From Saprospiraceae bacterium (GTDB lineage Bacteria; Bacteroidota; Bacteroidia; Chitinophagales; Saprospiraceae), in the NCBI GenBank assembly GCA_020630955.1, contig JAHDIE010000001.1:107832-171831 (forward strand): 64,000 nucleotides of DNA, read 5' to 3'. Shown piece after piece: positions 46,918 to 55,723 of the stretch (position 1 is the stretch's first letter; the number at the start of each line of letters is the position of its first letter). A program made the translations under genes and the position numbers. Below the pieces are notes generated by a model that ran no database searches, was not told the DNA's origin, and saw nothing but the letters and a program-made list of their open reading frames with translations.

Positions 46918-47937
46918 ATGAAAAGAATATTCCAAATATGTATGTTTTTTGTTTGCTTACAAATAGGCATTGGTCAGGACACCTTTTCTATAGTCGCAGT
47001 TGACCCCGAAACAAGAGAAGTAGGTTCGGCCGGTGCTTCATGCGTAGATGGCGCAGCAGGAATTGGTGGTGTACAGATCATCAGCAAGTTAATACCAAAC
47101 AAAGGAGGTATCAATGGACAAGCCTGGATTTGTGTAAGCCCTCATGTAAATCTAGATCTAGGAATTACAGAAATGATGAATGGATCTAGTCCTTCTGAAA
47201 TTTTAGAATACTTGTATAACAACGATGGCTGCTTTTCTCAAGGCTTTAATCCTGAATTTAGACAGTATGGAATCGTTGATTTTGATGAAAACGGAGATCC
47301 TAGAGCTGATGCTTTTACAGGAAATAGTGCTGATGATTACAAAGGCCATATTATTGGGCCAAATTTTGCAATTCAAGGGAATATCCTACTTGGACCAGAA
47401 GTCTTAGAACAAATGGCAGCTGGGTTCACAGAAACTGAAGGATCTCTTGCAGAAAAACTTATGGCCGCAATGCAAGGAGCAAATATTCCTGGAGCAGACG
47501 AAAGATGTCTTAACAGAGGCACCTCTTCAACATCTGCCTTCTTAATGGTCTCTCAACCTGAAGATAATTTTTTAGAACCTTCGTTATTTCTAAACGTAGC
47601 TGAAATGCCTTTTGGAATGGAACCAATCGATTCCTTACAAGTCTTGTTTAACCAATGGTTAACCACAGATACTTCAAATCTCCCAACCGAAGATGAAATA
47701 TCAATATTTCCAAATCCATGCAATGACAAAATTCACATCAATGCTTCAAATTTCGAAAATATTAATACAATCGAAATTTTTAACCAACTTGGTAAGTTGG
47801 TTAAAAAAATTGAACTTATACAACCAGCTAAAAGCTTATTCAGCATTAATCTTTCAAAACTAAATCAAGGCCTCTACTTTGTACAATTTAAAAACAATAA
47901 AAAAATAATCAAGTCAAATAAAATATTTAAATATTAA
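46918..47937 (+). CDS. DUF1028 protein with T9SS sorting domain
   Basis: This 339-residue protein has a signal peptide. A DUF1028 domain (about 20-230) follows, beginning DTFSIVAVDPETREVGSAGASC and containing QGNILLGPEVLEQMAAGF; it is an Ntn-hydrolase-like fold of unknown activity. The C-terminal about 85 residues are a type A T9SS sorting domain (ISIFPNPCNDKIHI, NQGLYFVQF). So this DUF1028 protein is exported and displayed, unlike its many cytoplasmic or simply secreted relatives. The next gene begins 13 bp later. Confidence 0.88.
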   Translation: MKRIFQICMFFVCLQIGIGQDTFSIVAVDPETREVGSAGASCVDGAAGIGGVQIISKLIPNKGGINGQAWICVSPHVNLDLGITEMMNGSSPSEILEYLYNNDGCFSQGFNPEFRQYGIVDFDENGDPRADAFTGNSADDYKGHIIGPNFAIQGNILLGPEVLEQMAAGFTETEGSLAEKLMAAMQGANIPGADERCLNRGTSSTSAFLMVSQPEDNFLEPSLFLNVAEMPFGMEPIDSLQVLFNQWLTTDTSNLPTEDEISIFPNPCNDKIHINASNFENINTIEIFNQLGKLVKKIELIQPAKSLFSINLSKLNQGLYFVQFKNNKKIIKSNKIFKY

Positions 47938-47950
47938 GAAGTTTCCATAT

Positions 47951-50900
47951 TTGATCAAATCATTTCTAAAATATCTTTTTTGTGTAATATTACTCTTACA
48001 AGAAAGTACAATCAGTATCTTATTAGCTCAATCTTTTCCTATTGAGTTTTACAATCTTCAAACTGAAAATGGACTACCGAATAATTATATCAATGATATT
48101 TGTGAAGACTCATTGGGCTTTATTTGGATTGGCACCACCAATGGCCTTTGCCGATATGATTCAAAAGAGGGCTTTACTTTATTCAACACCAAGAATAATA
48201 TTATTCCCGAATTAAAAAGTAAAAACATTCGAACTTTATTTGCTGACTCCAAAAATCAACTTTGGATTGGTACTACTTTGGGTGGTCTTACAAAATATAA
48301 TTATGAAAAAGATATTTGGATTAACTACATTAACGATACTCAAGATTCTTCTTCTATTTCCAATAATGAAATACTATCTATCGAAGAGGATAGTAAAGGA
48401 CGAATTTGGATAGGCACAGAAAATGGATTAAATCTTTATAATGCTGAAACAGATAATTTCTACCGCTGGAAAGCAATTGAAAATAATCATAACTGTATTC
48501 CAAATAATGCAGTTCTTGACATCACCGAGGATAAAAATGGTTTTATATGGGTAGGCACATGGGATGGAGGACTCAGTTTAATACTTAATTCTGATTCAAA
48601 TAATCCAGCTACTTTCTCCTTCAGGACTTTCGAATTGTCAGAAAATTTAGCTTCGACTAATGTTTGGAAAATATTCATAGAAAATGACACAAGCATTTGG
48701 GTAGGCACTCATGGAGCAGGGCTTTTTGCAATTGACATTCCAAATAATGCCTCAAATAATCCCAATAAGCAAGATTGGAATATCAATTATTTAAATTTCA
48801 ATAAAAACAACAACCACAGCATATCAAGTCCAACATTCCAAGATATGCTCATTGACAAAAATCAAAATTTTTGGATAGGAACTGCAAATGGATTACTGTT
48901 ACTCAATAAAGAAAATTCCGATAAATCCAAGAGAAACTACAATTTTACAAATTTAAACATTGATAAGCCCAACACTATTTCTTTAACCGACAATATGATC
49001 AATAAAATCTTCCAAAGTAAAAATGGAATAATATGGATTGGTAGTCAAAACGGAATTAGTCAATTGTCAAGTCAAAATAAACATATTGAAATTAATGAGA
49101 TCGACCAGTTTAAAAGCATAAAAGATGTTTGTAAAAATTTTGTTGCAAAAAATAATAGTATTTGGTTTACAACACTTTCTAATGATCTTTATCAAATTCA
49201 AAATGATTTTGATAAAATTTCAAAATTATCATTACACCAATTTCAAGATACGAAATTGTATGCTATTTGTGACGGAAAAGAAAACAATCTTTACATTGCG
49301 ACCAATAAAGGATTTGTTGAGTATGATATAAAAACTAATTCAGCTACTGAGTTTTTAATTCCTGCGCTCTCCAATAAATCAAACATCGAAATTATACCTA
49401 GGAATATATTTATCTCCTCGGATAATGTCATATATATCTCTACAGAATACGGCTTAATATCTTTCGATATGGCAACTAAAAAATCAAAGCTTTATGTAAA
49501 AAGAAATGCTGATCAATACTCAATTTCTGACAATTCAATCAATCAAGTTTTTGAAGATAGCAGGAACAATATTTGGATTGCAACTTTTAATGGTCTTAAC
49601 AAAATTGTTAGAACGGAAAATGACTCTGTTATTTTCAAACAATTTAAGAATGGAGTCGAAAATAATCCAGTAAACTTACCTTCAAACCAAATTACTGCTT
49701 TAGAAGAAATTAATAATAAATTATACATCGGTACAACAAGTGGAATAACTTATTTAGATCTGCAGACTGATCATATACCCAAAGCAGAATCATTATTAAG
49801 CACCGATTATGTAATTAGCATTGAAAAAGAAAAAAACAATCTATGGTATAGTACCATTAACGGAATTAAATGTTTAAATACTGAAACTAAATCGATAGGA
49901 AAATATGGGAAATACGATGGCATAGGAGATACTACATTCAAATTGATGAATAGTTCCAAAACTAAAAATGGAACAATACATTTTGGAAGTCAATTTGGAA
50001 TTGCTAGTATCAACCCTAAGCTATCCACTAAATTACTTCCAGCACCCAAAACCTATATCACTGCTGCTAAAACCATAAGCAGCAAAAATGAAAAGCAAAC
50101 CAATTTAATCAATAAAGATCAACTTGTACTACCACATAACAACTACTACTTGGAGTTAAAATATGTTGGCTTATGCTATGAACGCATTGGCAATACCCAA
50201 TTTGCCTACAAATTAGATGGATTAGATGAAGACTGGTTTTACACTAATAAAAACATTTCCGCAGTCTATACCAATTTAAAAGCTGGAGATTACACATTTA
50301 AGGTTAAGTCTGCCAATTATCAAGGCAATTGGACAAAAACACCTGCTGAAATAAAAATTATTAAAAAACCATCGATTCTTGAAATGAAGTGGTTTCAGAT
50401 TTTAGGATTTATTTTATCAGCTGGATTATTTTGGCTCATAATAAAATTATATACAAGAAACATTCAAAGAAGAAATGAAGACTTGAATAGATTTAACAAA
50501 AGTCTCAATGAAGAAATAAAAGAAAGACTAAAAATTGAAAAAGACCTATTACAATCAAACCAAGACTTACAACAATTTGCATACAGCGCCTCTCACGATC
50601 TGCAAGAACCTTTGAGAAATATTGGAAATGCCGTAGGTCTTCTCCAAAAGAAAAATCAATTTGACAAAGATTCAAATGAATATGTTTCAATTGCTGTAGA
50701 AGGAGTAAAAAGAATGTCTTCTCTAATTCAAAACTTGCTACAATATGCCAGCACCGGTTCTACTGATTTAATTGTTGAAGAAACAGATATCAAAGTACTT
50801 GTAAAAGAAAAAATCAAAGACCTACAAACTTTAATTACCGAAAAAAGAGCAGAAATAAATATTAAAGACTTACCTATAATATATTGCGAAAGCAATCAAA

Positions 50901-51241
50901 TTGGAGTTGTATTCTATAATCTTATCACCAATGCTTTAAAATTCAACAATAAAGAAAAGCCAATGATTGAGATCGGAGTTTCAGAAAAAGGAACAAATAA
51001 TAAAATTCAATTCTATGTAAAAGACAACGGTTTGGGAATTCCTCCAGAATATCAAAATAGAATTTTCAATATGTTCACACGATTAGAAAATAAAAGAGAT
51101 TACGAAGGAACTGGAATTGGCTTAACACTCTGCCAAAAAATAATCACAAAACACAATGGGATGATATGGGTCTCTTCAATCCCAAATCAAGGGTCAACGT
51201 TCTTTTTTACTATTGATAACAATCTTAGGAAAAACAATTAA
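47951..51241 (+). CDS. Two-component-regulator-propeller sensor histidine kinase
   Basis: This 1096-residue protein starts at TTG 47951, the only start that includes the signal peptide. The periplasmic part (about 30-720) is a two-beta-propeller sensor with repeated WIGT motifs (GFIWIGTTNGLCRYD, GRIWIGTENGLNLYN). A Y_Y_Y domain (about 730-800, FAYKLDGLDEDWFYT) and one membrane helix (about 815-833) follow. The cytoplasmic part has a HisKA motif (SASHDLQEPLRN, His882) and an HATPase (DNGLGIPPEYQNRIF, GTGIGLTLCQKII). There is no receiver or AraC output domain, unlike the hybrid relatives in Bacteroides polysaccharide loci, so it must signal to a partner encoded elsewhere. Confidence 0.9.
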   Translation: MIKSFLKYLFCVILLLQESTISILLAQSFPIEFYNLQTENGLPNNYINDICEDSLGFIWIGTTNGLCRYDSKEGFTLFNTKNNIIPELKSKNIRTLFADSKNQLWIGTTLGGLTKYNYEKDIWINYINDTQDSSSISNNEILSIEEDSKGRIWIGTENGLNLYNAETDNFYRWKAIENNHNCIPNNAVLDITEDKNGFIWVGTWDGGLSLILNSDSNNPATFSFRTFELSENLASTNVWKIFIENDTSIWVGTHGAGLFAIDIPNNASNNPNKQDWNINYLNFNKNNNHSISSPTFQDMLIDKNQNFWIGTANGLLLLNKENSDKSKRNYNFTNLNIDKPNTISLTDNMINKIFQSKNGIIWIGSQNGISQLSSQNKHIEINEIDQFKSIKDVCKNFVAKNNSIWFTTLSNDLYQIQNDFDKISKLSLHQFQDTKLYAICDGKENNLYIATNKGFVEYDIKTNSATEFLIPALSNKSNIEIIPRNIFISSDNVIYISTEYGLISFDMATKKSKLYVKRNADQYSISDNSINQVFEDSRNNIWIATFNGLNKIVRTENDSVIFKQFKNGVENNPVNLPSNQITALEEINNKLYIGTTSGITYLDLQTDHIPKAESLLSTDYVISIEKEKNNLWYSTINGIKCLNTETKSIGKYGKYDGIGDTTFKLMNSSKTKNGTIHFGSQFGIASINPKLSTKLLPAPKTYITAAKTISSKNEKQTNLINKDQLVLPHNNYYLELKYVGLCYERIGNTQFAYKLDGLDEDWFYTNKNISAVYTNLKAGDYTFKVKSANYQGNWTKTPAEIKIIKKPSILEMKWFQILGFILSAGLFWLIIKLYTRNIQRRNEDLNRFNKSLNEEIKERLKIEKDLLQSNQDLQQFAYSASHDLQEPLRNIGNAVGLLQKKNQFDKDSNEYVSIAVEGVKRMSSLIQNLLQYASTGSTDLIVEETDIKVLVKEKIKDLQTLITEKRAEINIKDLPIIYCESNQIGVVFYNLITNALKFNNKEKPMIEIGVSEKGTNNKIQFYVKDNGLGIPPEYQNRIFNMFTRLENKRDYEGTGIGLTLCQKIITKHNGMIWVSSIPNQGSTFFFTIDNNLRKNN

Positions 51242-51315
51242 AATTCGGTACAATTAATAAGCAATTATGATTTATTTTCTATCATTCTGTAATACTTAAG
51301 AAATAAATTTTATTT

Positions 51316-51579
51316 ATGACTAAAATGCTCAAGGGGTACTTAGATAGTGATGGAAAATTCAACCGGCTTCCTGGAAGAAAACAAAAGAAAAAATTAGACC
51401 TAATGTTGGTAGTTTTATCAAGTAAATTTGAAAAAAATAAATCTTATTCAGAAATGGAAGTAAATGAAATTCTCAACGAAAATCATTCCTTCAACGACCC
51501 AGCAACCTTGAGAAGATTATTATTCGGTACTAATTTATTAGATCGAACAAAAGATTGCAGATCTTACTGGCTAAAATAA
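51316..51579 (+). CDS. DUF2087 domain-containing protein
   Basis: This 87-residue protein consists of one DUF2087 domain: YLDSDGKFNRLPGRKQKKKLDL, then SEMEVNEILNENHSFNDPATLRRLLF and DCRSYWLK at the end. The domain is often at the C-terminus of ArsR-like or phage-type regulators, or free-standing as here; it is thought to bind nucleic acid. It lies 27 bp before a GNAT gene. Confidence 0.85.
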   Translation: MTKMLKGYLDSDGKFNRLPGRKQKKKLDLMLVVLSSKFEKNKSYSEMEVNEILNENHSFNDPATLRRLLFGTNLLDRTKDCRSYWLK

Positions 51580-51606
51580 TTCAATCTTAATTTCTACCTT
51601 TTTCTT

Positions 51607-52053
51607 ATGATTCAAATAAAAAAAGCAACAATCAACCATCTAGATGATCTATCTAAAGCTTTTGATAGTTATCGAGTTTGGTACAGAAAAACTTCTGACA
51701 TCCAACAAGCAACTCATTTTTTAAATGAACGTATTTCAAATCAAGAATCAATTATTTACATCGCAATAGAAAGTAATACCATTGTTGGCTTTACACAATT
51801 ATACCCTCTCTTCTCATCGACAAGGATGAAAAAACTCTGGCTTTTAAATGACCTATTCGTATACAAAGATCACAGAGGAAAAGGAATTTCCAAAATGCTT
51901 ATTCAAAAAGCCAAAGACCATTGTCTTGAATCCAATGCTTGTGGAATAATATTAGAAACAGAAAAAAACAACCAAATCGGTAATGCTTTGTACCCAAAGG
52001 TAGATTTTGTACTAAATACTACCCATAATTATTATGAGTGGACAGCACGTTAA
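51607..52053 (+). CDS. GNAT family N-acetyltransferase
   Basis: This 148-residue protein has a GNAT fold: IKKATINHLDDLSKAFDSY, IVGFTQLYPLFSS, and the acetyl-CoA loop LFVYKDHRGKGISKMLIQKAK. The C-terminus ILETEKNNQIGNALYPKVDF is typical. The substrate is unknown. It is downstream of DUF2087 and probably co-transcribed. Confidence 0.88.
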   Translation: MIQIKKATINHLDDLSKAFDSYRVWYRKTSDIQQATHFLNERISNQESIIYIAIESNTIVGFTQLYPLFSSTRMKKLWLLNDLFVYKDHRGKGISKMLIQKAKDHCLESNACGIILETEKNNQIGNALYPKVDFVLNTTHNYYEWTAR

Positions 52054-52095
52054 TTAAATCATTCTTCATACTTTAGATTACAATAACTTTCAAGT

Positions 52096-53988
52096 ATGAA
52101 AAGAATCTTTCTATTAAGCGTATTAACCTTATTGCCAATTTTCATTTATTGCCAACAAGCTGATTCAAGCTATGTAGCAAATCATTATGATTATAACGAG
52201 TACTTCATCCCAATGAGAGATGGTGTAGAACTATTCACCATTGTTTATACTCCAAAAGACAAGTCAAAAGACTATCCTTTTATCATGAACCGAACTTGCT
52301 ACAATGCCTCAAGAGCAAGAGGATTCAATTTACGCGCTCCTTCTCAGTCCATGATCAAAGCAGGCTATATTCTTGTTTACCAAGATGTCAGAGGACGATA
52401 CATGTCCGGTGACACCTTTGACAACATGAGACCTAACATCCCCGGCAATAAGAAAAGAAAGAAAACCGAGATAGATGAAAGTTCCGATACTTATGATACC
52501 ATAGATTGGCTTTTGGCCAATATTCCTAACAACAATGGAAAAGTAGGGCAATATGGTATTTCATATCCTGGATTTTATACTGCAGCTGCACTACCAGATG
52601 CACACCCTGCACTTGTCGCTTCTTCACCTCAAGCACCTATTGCCGACTTTTACTTTGATGATTTTCATCATCATGGCACATATTTATTATCATACACTGC
52701 GGCTTTTCCAGTCTTTGGCTATCAAAAAGATAGCCTTACGAGAGATCCTTGGTATACTGAATCCATCAATAAATTTTATTCGCAAAAAATACCTGATGCT
52801 TACGACTGGTATTTAGATCAAGGACCATTAAAAAATATTACAAAAGAATTCCACAATGATAACTTTTTCTGGAAGCAAATTATCGAACATCCAAATTATG
52901 ATGAATTCTGGCAAGAAAGAAACATCTTACCTCACCTTAGAAACATTGATCATGCGGTACTCACTGTAGGAGGCTGGTTTGATGCCGAAGACCTTTACGG
53001 CCCATTAAACATTTATAAAACCATTGAAGAACACAACCCCAAGGCTAAAAATTCAATCGTAATGGGTCCTTGGACCCATGGTGATTGGGCAAGAAATAAT
53101 GAGCAACAAATTATCAATCACATTTACTTTGGAGATAATATTTCAAAAGATTTTCAAGAAAATGTTGAGTTACCCTTCTTCGAATTTCACCTAAAAAAGA
53201 ATGGAAATTTAAATCTGCCAGAAGCCCTTGTATTTGATACAGGAACCAAGGCGTGGCAGAGTTATTCTCAATGGCCTCCTGCTGAAATTCCACCAGTAAC
53301 CTTCTACTTTGAAAATGATGGAGAACTCCTTGTGAACAAACCTGGCAATCAAAACCTAAGTTTTGAGTACCTAAGTGACCCTGATTTTCCTGTTCCATAT
53401 AGATCAGAGACTGCAGGATTGAGATTTACTCCTAGACCATTTATGACAGATGACCAACGACATGCATCTAGACGCCCTGATGTCATTACTTTTGAAACAG
53501 ACACTTTGAATGAAAATATAACAATTGCAGGAGAAATCCTAGCAGATTTAGTAGTTTCCATGACCGGCACCGATGCCGATTTCGTTATAAAACTTATTGA
53601 TGTTTACCCAGACGACCACACAAATTATGAACACAATCCAGACAATATTACCATGGGAGGCTATCAACAATTAGTTAGACATGAGACTTTTAGAGGTAGA
53701 TACCGGAACTCTTATGAAAATCCAGAACCATTTGTTTCTGGAGAAAAAACAAGTGTGCAAATTCCTCTTCAAGATATTCTGCATACCTTCAAAAAAGGCC
53801 ATAAAATTATGATCCAAATTCATAGCACTTGGTTCCCTTACATTGATAGAAATCCTCAAAAATATGTGCCAAATATTTTTGAAGCGAATGAAGAGGATTT
53901 TATAAAATCAACCATAACCATTCATGGAGCATCCTCTATAAAGGCAGGAGGAAATGCAATAAAAGAAAGAAAAAAAATCAAACCATAG
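52096..53988 (+). CDS. CocE/NonD family alpha/beta hydrolase (X-Pro dipeptidyl-peptidase-like)
   Basis: This 630-residue protein with a signal peptide has an alpha/beta hydrolase core (about 40-390) and a C-terminal jelly-roll X-Pro-type domain (about 400-610). Ser156 lies in GQYGISYPGF, the usual nucleophile elbow of this group; ILVYQDVRGRYMSGD marks the oxyanion region and MGPWTHGDW carries a probable catalytic His. Members are glutaryl-7-ACA acylases, cocaine esterases and X-Pro peptidases; peptide or acyl cleavage is likely but the substrate is open. Confidence 0.9.
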   Translation: MKRIFLLSVLTLLPIFIYCQQADSSYVANHYDYNEYFIPMRDGVELFTIVYTPKDKSKDYPFIMNRTCYNASRARGFNLRAPSQSMIKAGYILVYQDVRGRYMSGDTFDNMRPNIPGNKKRKKTEIDESSDTYDTIDWLLANIPNNNGKVGQYGISYPGFYTAAALPDAHPALVASSPQAPIADFYFDDFHHHGTYLLSYTAAFPVFGYQKDSLTRDPWYTESINKFYSQKIPDAYDWYLDQGPLKNITKEFHNDNFFWKQIIEHPNYDEFWQERNILPHLRNIDHAVLTVGGWFDAEDLYGPLNIYKTIEEHNPKAKNSIVMGPWTHGDWARNNEQQIINHIYFGDNISKDFQENVELPFFEFHLKKNGNLNLPEALVFDTGTKAWQSYSQWPPAEIPPVTFYFENDGELLVNKPGNQNLSFEYLSDPDFPVPYRSETAGLRFTPRPFMTDDQRHASRRPDVITFETDTLNENITIAGEILADLVVSMTGTDADFVIKLIDVYPDDHTNYEHNPDNITMGGYQQLVRHETFRGRYRNSYENPEPFVSGEKTSVQIPLQDILHTFKKGHKIMIQIHSTWFPYIDRNPQKYVPNIFEANEEDFIKSTITIHGASSIKAGGNAIKERKKIKP

Positions 53989-54022
53989 TTAGATTGAGAT
54001 CATTCTAGATTCGTTAATAAAA

Positions 54023-54298
54023 ATGGCACTAGCGTCCAAAATCAATCCCAAAGGCTTTATTTTTAGTTATGATTTAGAATTTAATGAATTAAAGAATTTC
54101 GATTTTATTGAGTATCAAATTCCAGAAAATCATGTGATAGATTTAAATATTTTCACGAATAATAATTTGATATATGGAAACTTAATTCAATCCCTAACTT
54201 CCTCAAGTAATAATTATTTGTTAACAGAGATAAACCAATGGGGAGAGTCAATCCGAACTTATGTTTCAGAATTGGATGTACAACAACAGAGTAATTGA
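54023..54298 (+). CDS. Small hypothetical protein
   Basis: A 91-residue frame beginning MALASKINPKGFIFSYD. No signal peptide, no membrane segment and no recognised domain. The predicted composition is rich in Asn, Leu and Ile with mixed beta and alpha tendency. It overlaps a second small frame (54276-54437) by 23 nt in another phase, which could mean two coupled small genes or one decayed gene. Confidence is limited by its small size and lack of family. Confidence 0.4.
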   Translation: MALASKINPKGFIFSYDLEFNELKNFDFIEYQIPENHVIDLNIFTNNNLIYGNLIQSLTSSSNNYLLTEINQWGESIRTYVSELDVQQQSN

Positions 54299-54437
54299 AT
54301 TCAAATTTGAGGACCCAATCCCAATAAAAGAACTAAAGGAATGCATCAATATGACACTTCGATATCATAACTTAAAAAACAAAGTCCTGCTTGGTGCACA
54401 AATAATTTGTACCTTAATTATTTCATATTCTGTTTAA
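54276..54437 (+). CDS. Very small frame (53 aa), possible gene or decayed continuation
   Basis: ATG 54276 opens a 53-codon frame (MYNNRVIEFKFEDPIPIKEL...) overlapping the previous frame. The N-terminal part is charged and the last dozen residues are hydrophobic (CTLIISYSV). It could be a coupled short membrane peptide. It could equally be the tail of one gene after a frameshift in which 54023-54298 is the head. I cannot decide. Confidence 0.25.
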   Translation: MYNNRVIEFKFEDPIPIKELKECINMTLRYHNLKNKVLLGAQIICTLIISYSV

Positions 54438-54499
54438 TATATCATTAACTTGCATATAGCCTGAAAGCAAAATTCTTTATTATTTATAATTAATAAATC

Positions 54500-55174
54500 A
54501 TGCTTAGAACATATACTAAAATACTCTATACATTGGCCATCCTCTTATGCTCTTTGGTAAGTATTGCTTGTCCTGCTAATTTAATTGCAGACAATGAAAA
54601 ACAAAATGAAAATTTTAAAACAGTTCCTTTTTTTGAAAAAAACAAAAAGACAATTTTTAAAAGGAAGTTACGAAAAAATATTTCGACTATTTTCAAACCA
54701 AAGTTCTTCATCAATAAATCAATTTTTACAAACTCTGATGGTTGTGAAACGATAACATTACAAAACAACTCGACGCTTAAAGTACAAATAATTAGTTTGG
54801 ATGAATCTACTGTCTCATACACTATATGCGACCAACCAAATAGTCAAGAAGTCACCCTTGAACTCACAAGCATCAAGAAGATATCTGCCAGCAATGGTGA
54901 TTTAATCTTTCAATACAATGGAGACACCGATACCAATGTTTTATTATTGGCAATTATGTCTTTAAGCGTAGGTATCTTGGCATTATTATTACCTGTCATA
55001 GCTTTATTACTTGGGCCTTTAGCTATAGTTTTAGGCATATCTTCCAAAAAAAAGGCAAAAAAGAATACAAACAAAGATCAAAATAAAGCTATTTCTACTG
55101 CAGGTATTATTCTTGGAATTTTATCCACATTGATATCAATAATTATTGTTGCAATCTTTCTCTTTACTTTTTAA
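54500..55174 (+). CDS. Secreted/membrane protein with C-terminal DUF4190-like two-helix domain
   Basis: This 224-residue protein has an N-terminal signal-like helix (about 8-24), a basic central region and a small beta-rich domain (about 80-135, with STLKVQIISLDESTVSYTICD). Two closely spaced membrane helices at the C-terminus (about 148-178 and 200-224, with LLLGPLAIVLGISSKKKAK and ISTAGIILGILSTLISI) give the DUF4190 pattern. The function is unknown. It stands alone. Confidence 0.65.
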   Translation: MLRTYTKILYTLAILLCSLVSIACPANLIADNEKQNENFKTVPFFEKNKKTIFKRKLRKNISTIFKPKFFINKSIFTNSDGCETITLQNNSTLKVQIISLDESTVSYTICDQPNSQEVTLELTSIKKISASNGDLIFQYNGDTDTNVLLLAIMSLSVGILALLLPVIALLLGPLAIVLGISSKKKAKKNTNKDQNKAISTAGIILGILSTLISIIIVAIFLFTF

Positions 55175-55182
55175 TAAATTCA

Positions 55183-55707
55183 CTATCCTATAATATCTTT
55201 TTTTAATATTGAATAAATATCTACACTTATTTTTTTTCCATCTTTAATCTCACATTCTCGCATGGTACCTTCGTATTTGAAATTAACTTTCTCTAGAGCG
55301 CTTTTACATTTTCGATTATCAGTAACGACATAGCCTTCAATTCTATTCAATCCAAGTTCACCAAAACCAAGATCAAATACCTTGGGCATTACCTCCTTTA
55401 ATATTCCTTGCCCCCAAAATTCTTTCAATAACCACATCCCTATTTCAGCTTTGCAGTGTTCTTTCTCTAAACCATTAAATCCACAAGCCCCACGAAATTT
55501 TTGGTCATCCTTTCCATATATACCCCACCAAATTCCAGTTCCTGTCGTCTTGAGGTTTTGATACCAATCCATTTGCTCCTGAGTCGCTTCCAAGGTAGGA
55601 AAATGAACATCGTAAAATTGTGTGATCTCAGGATCCGACAACCCGCTAAAAATATTTTGAATATCCTTTTGTTCTATTTCTTTTAAATAATATTTCTCTG
55701 TTTTCAT
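55183..55707 (-). CDS. GNAT family N-acetyltransferase (RimJ-like)
   Basis: This 174-residue protein shows YLKEIEQKDIQNIFSGLSDPEI, GACGFNGLEKEHCKAEIGMWLLKEFWGQGIL and the late NRKCKSALEKVNFKYEGTMRE, as in RimJ/RimL and small-molecule acetyltransferases. The substrate is unknown. It starts 16 bp after the stop of the larger VPS10-like gene. Confidence 0.87.
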   Translation of the reverse strand: MKTEKYYLKEIEQKDIQNIFSGLSDPEITQFYDVHFPTLEATQEQMDWYQNLKTTGTGIWWGIYGKDDQKFRGACGFNGLEKEHCKAEIGMWLLKEFWGQGILKEVMPKVFDLGFGELGLNRIEGYVVTDNRKCKSALEKVNFKYEGTMRECEIKDGKKISVDIYSILKKDIIG

Positions 55708-55723
55708 TTTTTAATTTCTAATC

